Notes: generated by a model from the letters alone, not told the origin. Positions 19,763 through 29,965 are shown, numbered from the stretch's first letter. The stretch is 64,000 nucleotides of DNA from Bartonella henselae str. Houston-1 (GCF_000046705.1 NC_005956.1:1585001-1649000), one strand, 5' to 3'. Numbers and translations: made by a program.

Positions 19763-20770
19763 TCACACTTTGATAGCATAAACAACAGCCACATTGACGG
19801 GGCGCGTTTCATCCCCACCTGTTTTTTCCAAAAAGACCTGATGTTCATGTTCTCCTTCAAATTCTGTTAAAGAATTTTGGGAATCGTATCCATAGGCATA
19901 AGCTTTCCACTCATCCAAATTGCGCTGTACAACTACGCTTTTAAACCCTTTAAAACTATGCTTGTGTTTGCCGACGGAGTTTGTTTTTCCTTCATGGGTA
20001 TGGGCTTTAAAAGACTCTTCTTGCCTACTTCCCAAGAAGCGTCCTTTATCAATTTCTTTCCCACTATCCAGCCCCCGCAAAAACATTCCACGCAGATCTG
20101 GCACATTAAATGTGGTTTGCCCATCACCTTTTCCCCATATTTCACCAAGAACAGCAAAGAGGCTTGCATATGCGTTGCGAGAATATTCTTTCCCATCGCA
20201 AAGAAGCCAACCTGTTGGAATTTTTTCCGTAGCAAAAGTCCCAATAAAACCTGGTGAAAAACTTTCTGGCAAAGGGGGCAAGGGGGGGATTTCAGGAAGT
20301 CTGAGCGTAGGATTGGTTAAAAACCAACCATCTACATTTTTTCCAGAAATATCACAAGTGTAAACGAGTTCATAAAGCCCGCCCCTTTGAATTTCTCCGC
20401 CCTTTAAAGGCACTATACCATCATCGGAATTTACCATATAAACGGGCCGTGACAGCAATTGGTTTAAAGCAACATTTGTTATTCCCTTATTCACCCCTTG
20501 TGCTTTAAAGCGCACGACAATCCCACCCATATAAGCCTCAAAAGAAGACTTTGTCATCAAACGGATAGATGTTCTATTCTTCTCCTCATCGAGCATAAAC
20601 TGCGTCTCAATCACCCCACCATTATCCAATAAATATTCTTTGATGCGTTGCATCATCGCCCGCGCACTATCATTGACTGAACTTGGAGGTTGTCCTTCTG
20701 CCCAGTTTATACTCTCATCAACATAGGCATTTTCAGATGTAGTAAGCGACCAATCATAAATCGAGCTCAT
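19763..20770 (-). CDS. phage tail collar / tail fibre protein
   Basis: The 335-residue protein has an N-terminal attachment-like part (VDESINWAEGQPPSSVNDSA), a proline-rich linker (about 157-168) and a tail collar domain (GFIGTFATEKIPTGWLLCDG, then FNVPDLRGMFLRGLDSGKE). The C-terminus contains His-rich repeats (HTHEG, HKHSF, HEHQV) typical of collar proteins. It probably forms the host-contacting tip of a short tail. Its start overlaps the stop of the upstream gene by 4 bp (ATGA). Confidence 0.88.
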   Translation of the reverse strand: MSSIYDWSLTTSENAYVDESINWAEGQPPSSVNDSARAMMQRIKEYLLDNGGVIETQFMLDEEKNRTSIRLMTKSSFEAYMGGIVVRFKAQGVNKGITNVALNQLLSRPVYMVNSDDGIVPLKGGEIQRGGLYELVYTCDISGKNVDGWFLTNPTLRLPEIPPLPPLPESFSPGFIGTFATEKIPTGWLLCDGKEYSRNAYASLFAVLGEIWGKGDGQTTFNVPDLRGMFLRGLDSGKEIDKGRFLGSRQEESFKAHTHEGKTNSVGKHKHSFKGFKSVVVQRNLDEWKAYAYGYDSQNSLTEFEGEHEHQVFLEKTGGDETRPVNVAVVYAIKV

Positions 20771-21891
20771 AGAAGATACCCTTTTTGCAAAAAGGGAAAA
20801 CGCGCAAAGAGAGCAGAAAAGAAAGTAGCAATTCTTTTTTTAGGTTCTGATATTTTCTTCATTTTCAGGCCGATTTTGTTATAATCGACATGCAACAATT
20901 TTGTTTTTGCATTCACAAACACAGCCTCAGGCTTCAAACGCAACACTTCTTGGGCAAGAACGCCACAATAGCGCTGCGGATCTCCTTTATAATTAAAGAC
21001 ATAAAGCGGATAGCCATTTTTTTCACCCACAGGGACAATATTTTCTTTAGCTCTCACATCACAAAGTCCTAAAATTCCTCCCATCAATCCAAGCACTTGC
21101 TGTGCATCACGCAACGGATCTTTTGTAACGGAAGGCATTGTTGTGGATTTTCCTGACGTTGTTCCATAATTTCCAGCAGCTTGCGTTCCCACGCGCAACA
21201 AGCGTTCTAATTGGTTCCAAGCTTGATTATCTTGTTCTGTCCATTTTTGGCGCTCAGCATCTAAGGCATTCTGCCGATTAACATCTTGAATAAGACCACC
21301 CTTCAAAGCATTGCTTTGTGCATTACTTTGCCCTTGATAGTAGTTATTTGCTGCATTCACTTGATCATATAAGGAGCGATCAATCATCTGATTAGCATTC
21401 ATCATATTATGAATATCTTGATTATATTGCTGTGCGGCAGCATTTGTTGCCAATGCACCCAGTTCATCGGCAAGCACCCCGGTATGTGCACCAGAACCAT
21501 AGCGCCCAGCTCCTGCCATAGATTGATTAATAGCATCGGAAGTTTTACTTAAGGCACTTTGCAAGGCGGCATTAAACTTACTATTGTTTCCAATCCAATC
21601 ACCCTTAGCCATACCCAAAAGATTATGAGCACTTTGCGTTGGTGCATTAAACCACTGCGTCAATGCGGGATTATTATACTGACCAACAGCCTGTTCTAAA
21701 CCTGTAAGAGCATTTTTTGTCATAGTACCAAGACCAGCAATGCGCTCTCCCTGATAAACATTTCCACCAATTCCTTTATTATAAAGGTCAAGTGCTTGGC
21801 TACTTGCTTTTTTAAGGATATCAGCCGCCCACGCGGGTGGTGCATTTGTTTGTGTTGTTGTTTGCACTTGAGGTTTTGTTTTTCTACTCAT
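20767..21891 (-). CDS. virion protein with C-terminal S74-like chaperone domain
   Basis: The 374-residue protein has a long Gln/Asn/Ala-rich helical body and a C-terminal intramolecular chaperone (peptidase S74-like) domain from about residue 277: CDVRAKENI, YVFNYKGD, YCGVLAQEVL, HVDYNKIGLKMK. In S74 domains the first position is normally the self-cleaving Ser of an S-D-x-x-x-K motif; here it is Cys277. It overlaps both neighbours by 4 bp (ATGA), indicating tight translational coupling with the tail collar and GNAT-like genes. Confidence 0.82.
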   Translation of the reverse strand: MSRKTKPQVQTTTQTNAPPAWAADILKKASSQALDLYNKGIGGNVYQGERIAGLGTMTKNALTGLEQAVGQYNNPALTQWFNAPTQSAHNLLGMAKGDWIGNNSKFNAALQSALSKTSDAINQSMAGAGRYGSGAHTGVLADELGALATNAAAQQYNQDIHNMMNANQMIDRSLYDQVNAANNYYQGQSNAQSNALKGGLIQDVNRQNALDAERQKWTEQDNQAWNQLERLLRVGTQAAGNYGTTSGKSTTMPSVTKDPLRDAQQVLGLMGGILGLCDVRAKENIVPVGEKNGYPLYVFNYKGDPQRYCGVLAQEVLRLKPEAVFVNAKTKLLHVDYNKIGLKMKKISEPKKRIATFFSALFARFPFLQKGYLL

Positions 21892-22346
21892 GGGTTTAGA
21901 ACCTTTCTGTAATGAATAAGATTACGGGAATATCCGTGATGGCTAAGCATTTTAGACCATCCAGATCTTCCAAACATATGTATTTCCTCAGCATGGATTG
22001 TTCGCGCCCATTCTTCGACTTTATCGATCAATTTGACCAATTCCAGTCCTCCCTCTCCAGCCAAATCTGAAAGGACGACGCGTTTTTTTCCCGTATGGGT
22101 TCTTTCAACTTTGGTAATCGCAAAAGCACTAAATTGGGTTTTATTTTTCAAGACCAGCCACAATTGTGCTTGTCCTCTCGCCAGTTCTTCGGCAATTGTT
22201 GCCAGACAAACATCATCAGGAAAGCGCTGAGCGTATTTTTTCAGTGCGGCATTGAGTGCCTCTTGATAGTGCGCAATTTTTTGCCATGACCATTTTTCTG
22301 TAAGATGAGCAGAATAAGAATTTTGTCTCTCGCATCGCCGTGTCAT
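21888..22346 (-). CDS. phage structural protein with GNAT-like fold
   Basis: The 152-residue protein has a layout reminiscent of GNAT acyltransferases: a central LWLVLKNKTQFSAFAITKVE, a later VVLSDLAGEGGLELVKLIDK and a C-terminal GRSGWSKMLSHHGYSRNLIH. Podoviruses often carry such a protein next to the stabilisation/tail genes; whether it has enzyme activity is unknown. The start overlaps no upstream gene; the end overlaps the next gene by 4 bp. Confidence 0.6.
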   Translation of the reverse strand: MTRRCERQNSYSAHLTEKWSWQKIAHYQEALNAALKKYAQRFPDDVCLATIAEELARGQAQLWLVLKNKTQFSAFAITKVERTHTGKKRVVLSDLAGEGGLELVKLIDKVEEWARTIHAEEIHMFGRSGWSKMLSHHGYSRNLIHYRKVLNP

Positions 22347-22637
22347 AACTTTGGCTTTTTCCGTTTTTTTGTTACGAATCTTTTCACCCTTTCACAGCAA
22401 ATCCTCAACAAAGATTTATCTTTTCCGCAGCATATAAGGGGACTATTTGTTTTTTATAATAAGCGCTTCTGATGCATTACTTCTAACGTTATAAGGCATG
22501 ACTAATGCGTTTCTTCCCCCTCATAAAGCGTATCTCACTGCATCATTCCTGCACGATAGGAGGCGCACTTTTCCACATAGCGTCTTTATTTAAAGGTATA
22601 GGTTACCGCATAACGTCTTTAATCACAAAGACATGCA

Positions 22638-24101
22638 TTATCGCATGCCGGCAGACTGCAATTCCACATCAAAGCCCGTGACATGAGACCAATTTACTCC
22701 TTCCGGGATACGCAATTTAAAGCGATAAAACCGTGCTCTTGCGCGCAAATGAATTTGCCCCGTATTATAGGAAGGTTGTCTTTCCGGCAACCAAACAGTT
22801 TTCTCTTCGAGGGATTGCCGAAAGCGCATTCCCACAGACAAATAAAGCTCTCCACTATTTACTTGAGGCATAATATTTTTCACTCTTGTTATCATGCCAT
22901 TTGTCTGCCCCATTTCCTGTGATGTTACCACACAAGCCATAGGAGGACCAGAAAACGACCCCATTCTCCCTTGATGATCAAAGGCACCAAGAATAGGAGA
23001 TTCATTTTTCCAAGCTTTACTGTCGAGAGAAAAGGGTAAATCATCAATATTCTGAGCGACGTGATCCAATCCTTCTAAGGTAGTTCCTGCTAAAAAGATG
23101 GGCAAAATCATTTTGATATCCACAACCGCCTTAGTCCATTTTTGCAATCCCCAATCATAAACAAGTAAAATACGTTTGTGGACGCTTTCATCGGTATCGA
23201 CCATCCAATAAACGCGATTATACACTCCATCGATAGCAGCAGATAGAGTATACAGATTATTCTGCCTCGATTTTGCAGTCATCGTCCGGTCGACTTTTTC
23301 GAAGCCAATTGGTATAATTTGTCCCTCATTGGTGATCTGATAAAATCCTCCCTCATCAGCAAAGAAGGCAAGATCGCCTCGACAAACGATAGATTCAGCG
23401 TTTTTTGCACCGCGTTTATCATGGATTTTTTGGAAACTGAAAATAATCTTAGATCCAGGAATAAAAGATCCGGCATAGATTGCGGACCGCATAAAGATGA
23501 TTGGATTTGTTGTTTCGGTCGCACCTTGCACGAAACCGCCATCGGGAAAATCTTGATAATCGCAGCTTTTTTTTCCAACAGTCCAAAATTCGGCATCGTT
23601 CAATCCTGACCAATGGACACGTCTTGGATGCTCTGTCAATTTCATCAGACAAACGAAATCTCCCCACACACGCACAATCCCCGCTTGTGGTGGATTTCCA
23701 CCTAAATCTCTAAAGTTTTTGTCATGATTAATGTCGATCACTTGTGGCTTATCATTGGCATTCACAGCAATGATATAATCCCCAAACAAAGCGAAGGACC
23801 ATGGAGCATCGACATTGGCAAGATAAGATTTTCCCTTTTGGCTGATATCTTTCCATTGCTTTGTCGTATTGTCGAGAAGGTAGATTTTTTGTCCGGTCCC
23901 AACAATAACAGAGACACCATTTTTTGTTTTAACAGCAAGAGCTCCTAAAATTGGATGAGGACAAGGCTCTGACACAGGTTGAAAGCTTGGCATAGGGATA
24001 TAGGACCCATCAGCAGGCAACACATTAATAAGCTCATCGGTAAAGATGCCATTAATATCAGCAACATCGGGCCGATAATCAGCAACTGGGAAAAAAGCCA
24101 T
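22638..24101 (-). CDS. packaged-DNA stabilisation / tail protein (P22 gp10-like)
   Basis: The protein of about 487 residues starts MAFFPVADYRPDVADINGIF. It shows repeated beta-strand motifs around a propeller-like core (DAPWSFALFGDYIIAVNAND, RVHWSGLNDAEFW, GDLAFFADEGGFYQ, RVYWMVDT). This pattern is seen in the large head-to-tail or DNA-stabilisation proteins of podoviruses. The inner ATG at 24101 is taken as start rather than 24113. It stands between the adaptor gene with its minisatellite and a 290-bp gap without a gene. Confidence 0.75.
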   Translation of the reverse strand: MAFFPVADYRPDVADINGIFTDELINVLPADGSYIPMPSFQPVSEPCPHPILGALAVKTKNGVSVIVGTGQKIYLLDNTTKQWKDISQKGKSYLANVDAPWSFALFGDYIIAVNANDKPQVIDINHDKNFRDLGGNPPQAGIVRVWGDFVCLMKLTEHPRRVHWSGLNDAEFWTVGKKSCDYQDFPDGGFVQGATETTNPIIFMRSAIYAGSFIPGSKIIFSFQKIHDKRGAKNAESIVCRGDLAFFADEGGFYQITNEGQIIPIGFEKVDRTMTAKSRQNNLYTLSAAIDGVYNRVYWMVDTDESVHKRILLVYDWGLQKWTKAVVDIKMILPIFLAGTTLEGLDHVAQNIDDLPFSLDSKAWKNESPILGAFDHQGRMGSFSGPPMACVVTSQEMGQTNGMITRVKNIMPQVNSGELYLSVGMRFRQSLEEKTVWLPERQPSYNTGQIHLRARARFYRFKLRIPEGVNWSHVTGFDVELQSAGMR

Positions 24102-24285
24102 TGAGAACCCCATTAGAAGAATATTTGAAAAACCTTATCAATGCGAGATTTCAAATCGCCAAAACTTTTTTATTTTAATCAAAAAAGCCCCGTAAGATAA
24201 GACTCTGTAAAAAAGCATAAAAATCAGATTATAGAGGGTAAACGCAAACACATTGATACATTCACGAGTAAGATGGCATAAATGT

Positions 24286-24990
24286 CAGAGCACCAACACC
24301 AGCCACCAACATCAGCCACCAACATCAGCCACCAACACCAGCCGCCAACATCAGCCGCCAACATCAGCCGCCAACATCAGCCACCAACATCAGCCACCAA
24401 CATCAGCCGCCAACACCAGCTACCAACACCAGCTACCAACACCAGCTACCAACACCAGCCACCAACACAGCCACCAACATCAGCCACCAACACCAGCCAC
24501 CAATACCAGTTACCAACACCAGCTACCAACACCAGCTACCAACACCAGCTACCAACACCAGCTACCAACACCAGCTACCAACACCAGCTACCAACACCAG
24601 CTACCAACATCAGCCACCAACATCAGCCACCAACACCAGCCACCAACATCAGCTACCAACATCAGCCACCAACACCAGCCGCCAACACCAGCCGCCAACA
24701 CCAGCCGCCAACACCAGCCGCCAACATCAGCCACCAACACCAGCCGCCAACATCAGCCGCCAACATCAGCCGCCAACATCAGCCGCCAACACCAGCCACC
24801 AACACCAGCCACCAACATCAGCCACCAACATCAGCCACCAACACCAGCCGCCAACATCAGCCACCAACACCAGCCGCCAACATCAGCCACCAACACCAGC
24901 TACCAACACCAGCTACCAACACCAGCCACCAGCATCAGCTACCAACACCAGCCACCAGCATCAGCCACCAACATCAGCCGCCAGTACCAA
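24286..24990. repeat. 13-bp minisatellite, about 54 copies
   Basis: The unit is ACCAACAYCAGCY with C/T variants (CAC or CAT; GCCACC, GCCGCC or GCTACC). One 12-bp unit near 24466 shifts phase. Because 13 is not a multiple of three, long plus-strand frames through it (Thr/Gln/Pro/His/Ser-rich) are artefacts. It fills the gap between two particle genes that are normally close together. Confidence 0.95.
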
Positions 24991-25016
24991 TCATCAATGA
25001 TGAAGAAAAAAGCTTT

Positions 25017-25718
25017 TTAAAAGCTCATGGGCAGAATATTTAAAGAGCCTTTTCGACGCGATGTTTCAAATCGCAAAGCTTGGAGCTGTTCTTGAAAGTC
25101 TCTAAAAGAAACAGCGGCATATTCAGGATCCTTAAGGATATTTTTGTAGAGTTCGTATTTTGCACGTGCTTTAATAAGATCAAATGCATAAATCAACCAA
25201 GGATTATCATCCTCCATCACCTGTTCATCTCCAAAACGAAGAGAAGTATAGACAAGACGCACGGTCTCAACCTGTTTGGGTGTTGGAAAGAGGCCTATTT
25301 TTTGATCAAAGTAGGTATAAAAGAGAGGCGCTCCTTGTGGAGGCTGTAATCCATATTGTTGTTGCAACACCTCAGCGGGTTTAAAAAGCAATTGTATTTG
25401 TGTTGCAGCACATATTCCTAAAAAGACGGATTCAAGAGACCTTTCTGATTGAATAAAAACGCCCTCTTCTTGCCCATACCATGTTTTTTCACATTGCGTT
25501 TTGAATGTCACCTCTCTTTTTTCATTAAAGAAAAAGGGTTCTCGTTCACACAAACGCAAAGCGGTAAAAATTGAATCTTGAATTTGCGTGGAATATTCAG
25601 CTGTTGTATCATCAATTTCATCTTGAATAAGCGCGACCATAGAGGCAAAATTTTGAGAATGGTCTGAATGTGTAAGATTGAGATGATTTGGATCAATAGG
25701 TAAAACGGTCATGGGCAA
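25017..25718 (-). CDS. head-tail adaptor protein
   Basis: The protein of about 233 residues matches the podovirus adaptor type that docks on the portal: DSIFTALRLCEREPFFFNEK, QYGLQPPQGAPLFYTYFD, QVMEDDNPWLIYAFDLIKAR and a final ELYKNILKD helix. The likely start is a TTG at 25718 with AAGGA six bases before it; an ATG two codons later is the alternative. It lies directly downstream of the major capsid gene and upstream of the stabilisation protein, as expected for the cluster. Confidence 0.75.
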   Translation of the reverse strand: MPMTVLPIDPNHLNLTHSDHSQNFASMVALIQDEIDDTTAEYSTQIQDSIFTALRLCEREPFFFNEKREVTFKTQCEKTWYGQEEGVFIQSERSLESVFLGICAATQIQLLFKPAEVLQQQYGLQPPQGAPLFYTYFDQKIGLFPTPKQVETVRLVYTSLRFGDEQVMEDDNPWLIYAFDLIKARAKYELYKNILKDPEYAAVSFRDFQEQLQALRFETSRRKGSLNILPMSF

Positions 25719-25819
25719 TGATAATCCTTTTGCGTGTGAGGCGTTTTAAGCATCTCTCCCGCAAAAAACATATTCTTTTGAGAGAAAGAATTCGCAAGCT
25801 TTTTAAACAGTTCTTAAAA

Positions 25820-26050
25820 TAAGCACTCCAGAAGCTCAGATCACGCGTGTACAGAAATTGGAGCACCTTCTTTGCTCTAAAAATTTCTCCTCTCCTTCAG
25901 CATATTCTGTCAAGAGGAAGGATTCGAACAATCTTTAAGCAGCTCTGAAAGCAGATGCTCTATAAATTGGCATCACGATACTAGCAAAATTCTAGGCTCC
26001 TTGGTTGTTCTTTGACAAGCTGTTAAAACCAATGGCTTGGATCCGCTCTC
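25820..26050 (-). repeat. decayed copies of the capsid gene 3' end
   Basis: Two degenerate segments (about 25820-25870 and 25937-26030) resemble the last codons of the capsid gene (the GGGATCACGATGGTACCAAA region at about 26118). The spacing is near 130-170 bp. They fill the capsid-adaptor gap. Confidence 0.55.
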
Positions 26051-26091
26051 CCAACAAGATATTCTGTTGGGAAGGAGCCTTCACACACCCT

Positions 26092-27210
26092 TTAAGCGGG
26101 TGCTCCATAAGTTGGGATCACGATGGTACCAAAATCTTGTGCCCCTTGTTTACTTCCTGGCAAGGTGAAGCAAGTCTTTTTCATACCGATAATAGTTTTT
26201 GCTGCAACACCGAACTCTCGTTCATAGTCGAACAGCTCTTCCACCAATTTATAGCGTGTAGCACCGCGATCTTTTCCAAAAGCGATGACAGCACTTTGCG
26301 CCCCCAGCAGCACAGCACGCCGCACATTTGGCACAGCTTTGTTTGTTGCACCGGACTCGACACCTTCGGTAACATGTTCAGCCTCACGCAAGACGACGCC
26401 ATTATACATTCCAAGCGATCCATCATAGAGTGGATTTTTAAGACGGCTTCCACTATAGATTGCCTTGGTAATATCGAGCCACTGTCCAGCATCTGTATTG
26501 GTTCGCAATTGTGTGACCTGCGTTGGGTGTAGATACAGCACATAAACACTTTCGCCATCAATGCGTACGGGTCTAATTTTAGGATTTGCCAGCTTAGCCC
26601 GTTCAACAGCTTGATCGATCAGGTTGAGATCAAAGACATCGGTTTGTTTTAAATCTTCATCTTTTGTTTTTCCATTAGGACGCACAATGCGTTTATCGGT
26701 TGGTGCAGTTGGTGCATTAAACCCGTAATGGACAGGTTTAAGAGTAAGAGTACGACCTTCGAAGTTAATGGTTTTTGCGGTATAGCCGCAAACTTGAATA
26801 AAGAACATCAAACTCAAGCGATCAGCATACCAATCGACCAAACCATTTTTGGCTTCGGTACGCAAATCGTGCAAAATACGTTGCTGATCAATGGTTCCTT
26901 CATTTTTGACACGCACCGCATGAACAAGTTCATTAATTGCCAAGCGATCATTAAGGAATTGGAGAGCTTCTTCATTACCTTCAAGCGCCTGTCCTTCACT
27001 CACCCCATCACCAAACAGCTGTACACGTAAATTAAAGCTAATGGCATCACCACTTGCTTTGGTGGTTTCATCTTTTAATTGTACAATACTATTTGAATCA
27101 TTCCCAATCAACGGTGCAATAGGGATTGCTTTTGAGACTTCCTGGTTCAAGAGTTTAGACCATGTGCGCACTGCCATTGGGTCATTAAGTCCGATATAAG
27201 TTACAGTCAT
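26092..27210 (-). CDS. N4-gp56 family major capsid protein
   Basis: The 372-residue protein has the family hallmarks: MTVTYIGLNDPMAVRTWSKL, a Q-L-F/G-D-G-V loop, ALQFLNDRLAINELVHAVRV, and a C-terminal YELVEELFDYEREFG-like segment followed by GAQDFGTIVIPTYG. It forms the icosahedral shell. An AGAGGAT ribosome site precedes the ATG. Upstream lies a terminator-like hairpin, so it may have its own promoter; downstream are decayed copies of its own end. Confidence 0.92.
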   Translation of the reverse strand: MTVTYIGLNDPMAVRTWSKLLNQEVSKAIPIAPLIGNDSNSIVQLKDETTKASGDAISFNLRVQLFGDGVSEGQALEGNEEALQFLNDRLAINELVHAVRVKNEGTIDQQRILHDLRTEAKNGLVDWYADRLSLMFFIQVCGYTAKTINFEGRTLTLKPVHYGFNAPTAPTDKRIVRPNGKTKDEDLKQTDVFDLNLIDQAVERAKLANPKIRPVRIDGESVYVLYLHPTQVTQLRTNTDAGQWLDITKAIYSGSRLKNPLYDGSLGMYNGVVLREAEHVTEGVESGATNKAVPNVRRAVLLGAQSAVIAFGKDRGATRYKLVEELFDYEREFGVAAKTIIGMKKTCFTLPGSKQGAQDFGTIVIPTYGAPA

Positions 27211-27234
27211 TTTATCCTCTAAAAGTTTATTGAC

Positions 27235-27260
27235 ATAAAAAACCCGGCAAAGCGCCGGTT
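27235..27260 (-). terminator. Rho-independent terminator-like hairpin before the capsid gene
   Basis: On the minus strand an AACCGGCG...GCCGGGTT stem with one bulge is followed by a run of Ts. It sits between the scaffold gene and its 3' copies and the capsid start, so capsid expression either needs its own promoter or uses attenuated read-through. Confidence 0.6.
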
Positions 27261-27584
27261 GTTAACACTCCACATTTTTCCTTTTCAGAGAGTGAATTTG
27301 TTATTAAGTGTTTTTATATTATTTTTATTGATGATCTTTGCCTCCCCCTTTGAACGATCTTCTCATTGCATAAACACCCTCAAGCTCCTATAGATCTGTC
27401 TCAAAAGTTTCTAGACAGACGTCTTAAAAGCCCCGGCCCATATCGGCTCCAAGCTCTCCACACAGTCATCTCACCCACTGCGCATCTGCTTCAACCCCCA
27501 CGCAACAGCCTTACCCGCCACACTGCCACTTCAATCCTCCACGCATCTGCTTCGAGAGTTTCCCCACCATACGTTCATGCTTTA

Positions 27585-28195
27585 AGATTCTCCACCACCC
27601 ATTAAGCGGTTAAAAGCGGCTTTATTTTTTGGATCAGCAACCCAATGACTAAATTCTGCTTCCGACATTTTGTCGAGCATATTCAAAGAAATCGGTCCAT
27701 TTGGTGTTAAGCCGTTATAGGCAGCGAGTGTACGTGCAGAATTTTGCCTTTCAAGCTCCCCACACTGCCGCTCCAACCCCTACGCAACCTCTTCACGCCT
27801 TCACACAACTGCTCCACACTCCCCACACTGCCACTTCAATCCTCCACGCATCTACTTCGAGAGTTCCCCTATCCACGCGTTCATGCTTTTAGGATTCTCC
27901 ACCACCCATTAAGCGATTAAAAGCGGCTTTGTTTTTTGGATCAGAAACCCAATGACTAAATTCTGCTTCCGACATTTTGTCGAGCATATCCAAAGAAATC
28001 GGTCCATTTGGTGTTAAGCCGTTATAGGCAGCGAGTGTACGTGCAGAATTTTGCCTTTCAAGCTCCCCACACTGCCGCTCCAACCCCTACGCAACCTCTT
28101 CACGCCTTCACACAACTGCTCCACACTCCCCACACTGCCACTTCAATCCTCCACGCATCTACTTCGAGAGTTCCCCTATCCACGCGTTCATGCTT
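27585..28195 (-). repeat. two tandem copies of the scaffold gene 3' end, period 307 bp
   Basis: Codons encoding QNSARTLAAYNGLTPNGPIS through to the stop of the scaffold gene recur at 27889-28083 and 27582-27776, almost unchanged. Each copy is linked by a C/T-rich spacer. The frames inside remain open, about 64 codons each, but have no ribosome sites. Confidence 0.92.
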
Positions 28196-28993
28196 TTAGG
28201 ATTCTCCACCACCCATTAAGCGATTAAAAGCGGCTTTGTTTTTTGGATCAGAAACCCAATGACTAAATTCTGCTTCCGACATTTTGTCGAGCATATTCAA
28301 AGAAATCGGTCCATTTGGTGTTAAGCCGTTATAGGCAGCGAGTGTACGTGCAGAATTTTGCCTTTTCTGAAAATTTTCACCAATGGTATTTGGAGCATTT
28401 GTGTAACCAATTTTTTGCGCGACAGCGTAGATCACTTCGGCAGGACTTTGATTTTTTTTCGCACAATCATGCAAAATCTGTTTCAATTCATTACCAATCA
28501 CCGCATCCACGACGTTTGGGTCAGCCATTTCAGGATAGAGTGAAGAGAAAGCTGCCAACTGCTTAGCTCGCGTATCATAAATAAAATCGGCAGCTTGATC
28601 AAAGTCATGATGCTTTTGTTTAACAGCAGCAACAGATTGCTGATATAAAGCATGCAACTGTTCTGATTCATGGCTCATAGCAGGTGGTTGTTCAGAGAGC
28701 AACGCCCCTTGTTTGTAGAGTGTTTTTCCCAACCATTGTATATAACCCATAAAATCTTTTTGCGGATCTGGTGGTGCATCAACCTCTAGCGCTTTTTGAA
28801 CATCTTGTGATTGTGAACCTGCTTGCAATGATCGCTGTTGTTGCTGTACATTTTGGTGCCCTTGGAAATTTTCTTCCAAATTTTTTGCTTTTTCTCCTAT
28901 ACCAATTTCACGATCTTCTCCCTGTTGTTCTCCTGAAAGAAAACCCTGTTTCAATTGGTTTTGTTCTGCTGGTGTTAAATGTTCTTGATCCAT
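28196..28993 (-). CDS. capsid scaffold protein
   Basis: The protein of about 265 residues is acidic, Gln-rich and helical (LTPAEQNQLKQGFLSGEQQG, QNVQQQQRSLQAGS), with a compact basic C-terminal segment (ARTLAAYNGLTPNGPISLNM, then ASKF-like AAFNRLMGGGES). Size, composition and position between portal and major capsid genes point to the scaffold that guides procapsid assembly. The ATG at 28993 with AAGGA seven bases upstream is preferred over a TTG nine codons earlier. The 3' 192 bp are duplicated twice downstream. Confidence 0.75.
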   Translation of the reverse strand: MDQEHLTPAEQNQLKQGFLSGEQQGEDREIGIGEKAKNLEENFQGHQNVQQQQRSLQAGSQSQDVQKALEVDAPPDPQKDFMGYIQWLGKTLYKQGALLSEQPPAMSHESEQLHALYQQSVAAVKQKHHDFDQAADFIYDTRAKQLAAFSSLYPEMADPNVVDAVIGNELKQILHDCAKKNQSPAEVIYAVAQKIGYTNAPNTIGENFQKRQNSARTLAAYNGLTPNGPISLNMLDKMSEAEFSHWVSDPKNKAAFNRLMGGGES

Positions 28994-29039
28994 ACTGTTG
29001 TCCTTCTCTTTTTCAGACAATTAAAATGATGTTTTTTCA

Positions 29040-29960
29040 AATGAAGTCATTTATCTTTACGCATATGCCCTCTGCAAAATGATCTACCAGCGACTTTGCC
29101 TGCGCATAACCACTGAGGCTCCCTCCAACATTACCAGCGCCCCCTTTATTCACACCGCAATGTTACACTCTCCACTAGCTCCACCCCTAAGTTGTCCTGT
29201 TCCACCCCTAAGCTGTCCTCCAGCCCTGTCACGTAATGGAACACTTTGCTCCGCTAAGCTCTGTTTTGTATTCTGAGTATAATTTTATGAATGAGAGATG
29301 CGGACAAAGGAGAGGAACGCAGAAGATTAGGCATCCTGAACATAAAGCCATTTACCTTTGCGCCTTTGCCTTTTGCAAAATGGTCTACCAACTTGCTTTG
29401 CCCCCGCATGACCACTGAAGTTCCCTTCAACATTACCTGCAAAGCGCTCCTCTATTCACACCGCAATGTTATGCTCTCCATTAGTCCCGTCACTAATTTC
29501 TCCTCTTTCACCCCTAAGCTGTCCTCCAGCGCTGTCACGTAATGGAGCACTTTGCTCCACTAAGCTCTGTTTTGTATTCTGAGTATAATTTTATGAATGA
29601 GAGATGCGGACAAAGGAGAGGAACGCAGAAGATTAGGCATCCTAAACATAAAGCCATTTACCTTTGCGCCTTTACCTTCTGCAAAATGATCTACCAGCGA
29701 CTTTGCCTGCGCATGACCACTGAGGCTCCCTCCAACATTATCAGCGCTCCTCTATTCACACCGCAATGTTATGCTCTCCATTAGTCCCGCCACTAATTTC
29801 TCCTCTTTCACCCCTAAGCTGCCCTCCACCACTGTCATGCAATAGGGAACTTTACCCAGTAAACTCTGTTTTTGCGCTTTGAGTGCAATTTTATGGATGA
29901 GTGATGCAGACAAAGATGCTATGCATAAAAAACCGCACTTCCTAAACACAAAGCCATTTC
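29040..29960 (-). repeat. three decayed copies of the portal gene 3' end
   Basis: The segment coding for LPASLIHKIALKAQKQSLEK and the following stop region recurs with spacing 214, 300 and 306 bp (landmark ATGAG(A/T)GATG at 30111, 29897, 29597, 29291). Decay increases away from the gene. Frames inside are short and broken. Confidence 0.85.
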
Positions 29961-29965
29961 ACTTT

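Noticed and set aside
18371..25000. CRISPR array
   Set aside because: The units are 13-14 bp without unique spacers, and no cas gene is present.
24253..25043. Two overlapping frames of about 250 codons rich in Thr, Gln, His and Pro
   Set aside because: They are translations of the 13-bp minisatellite, on the strand opposite to the gene cluster, with equal open length in more than one frame.
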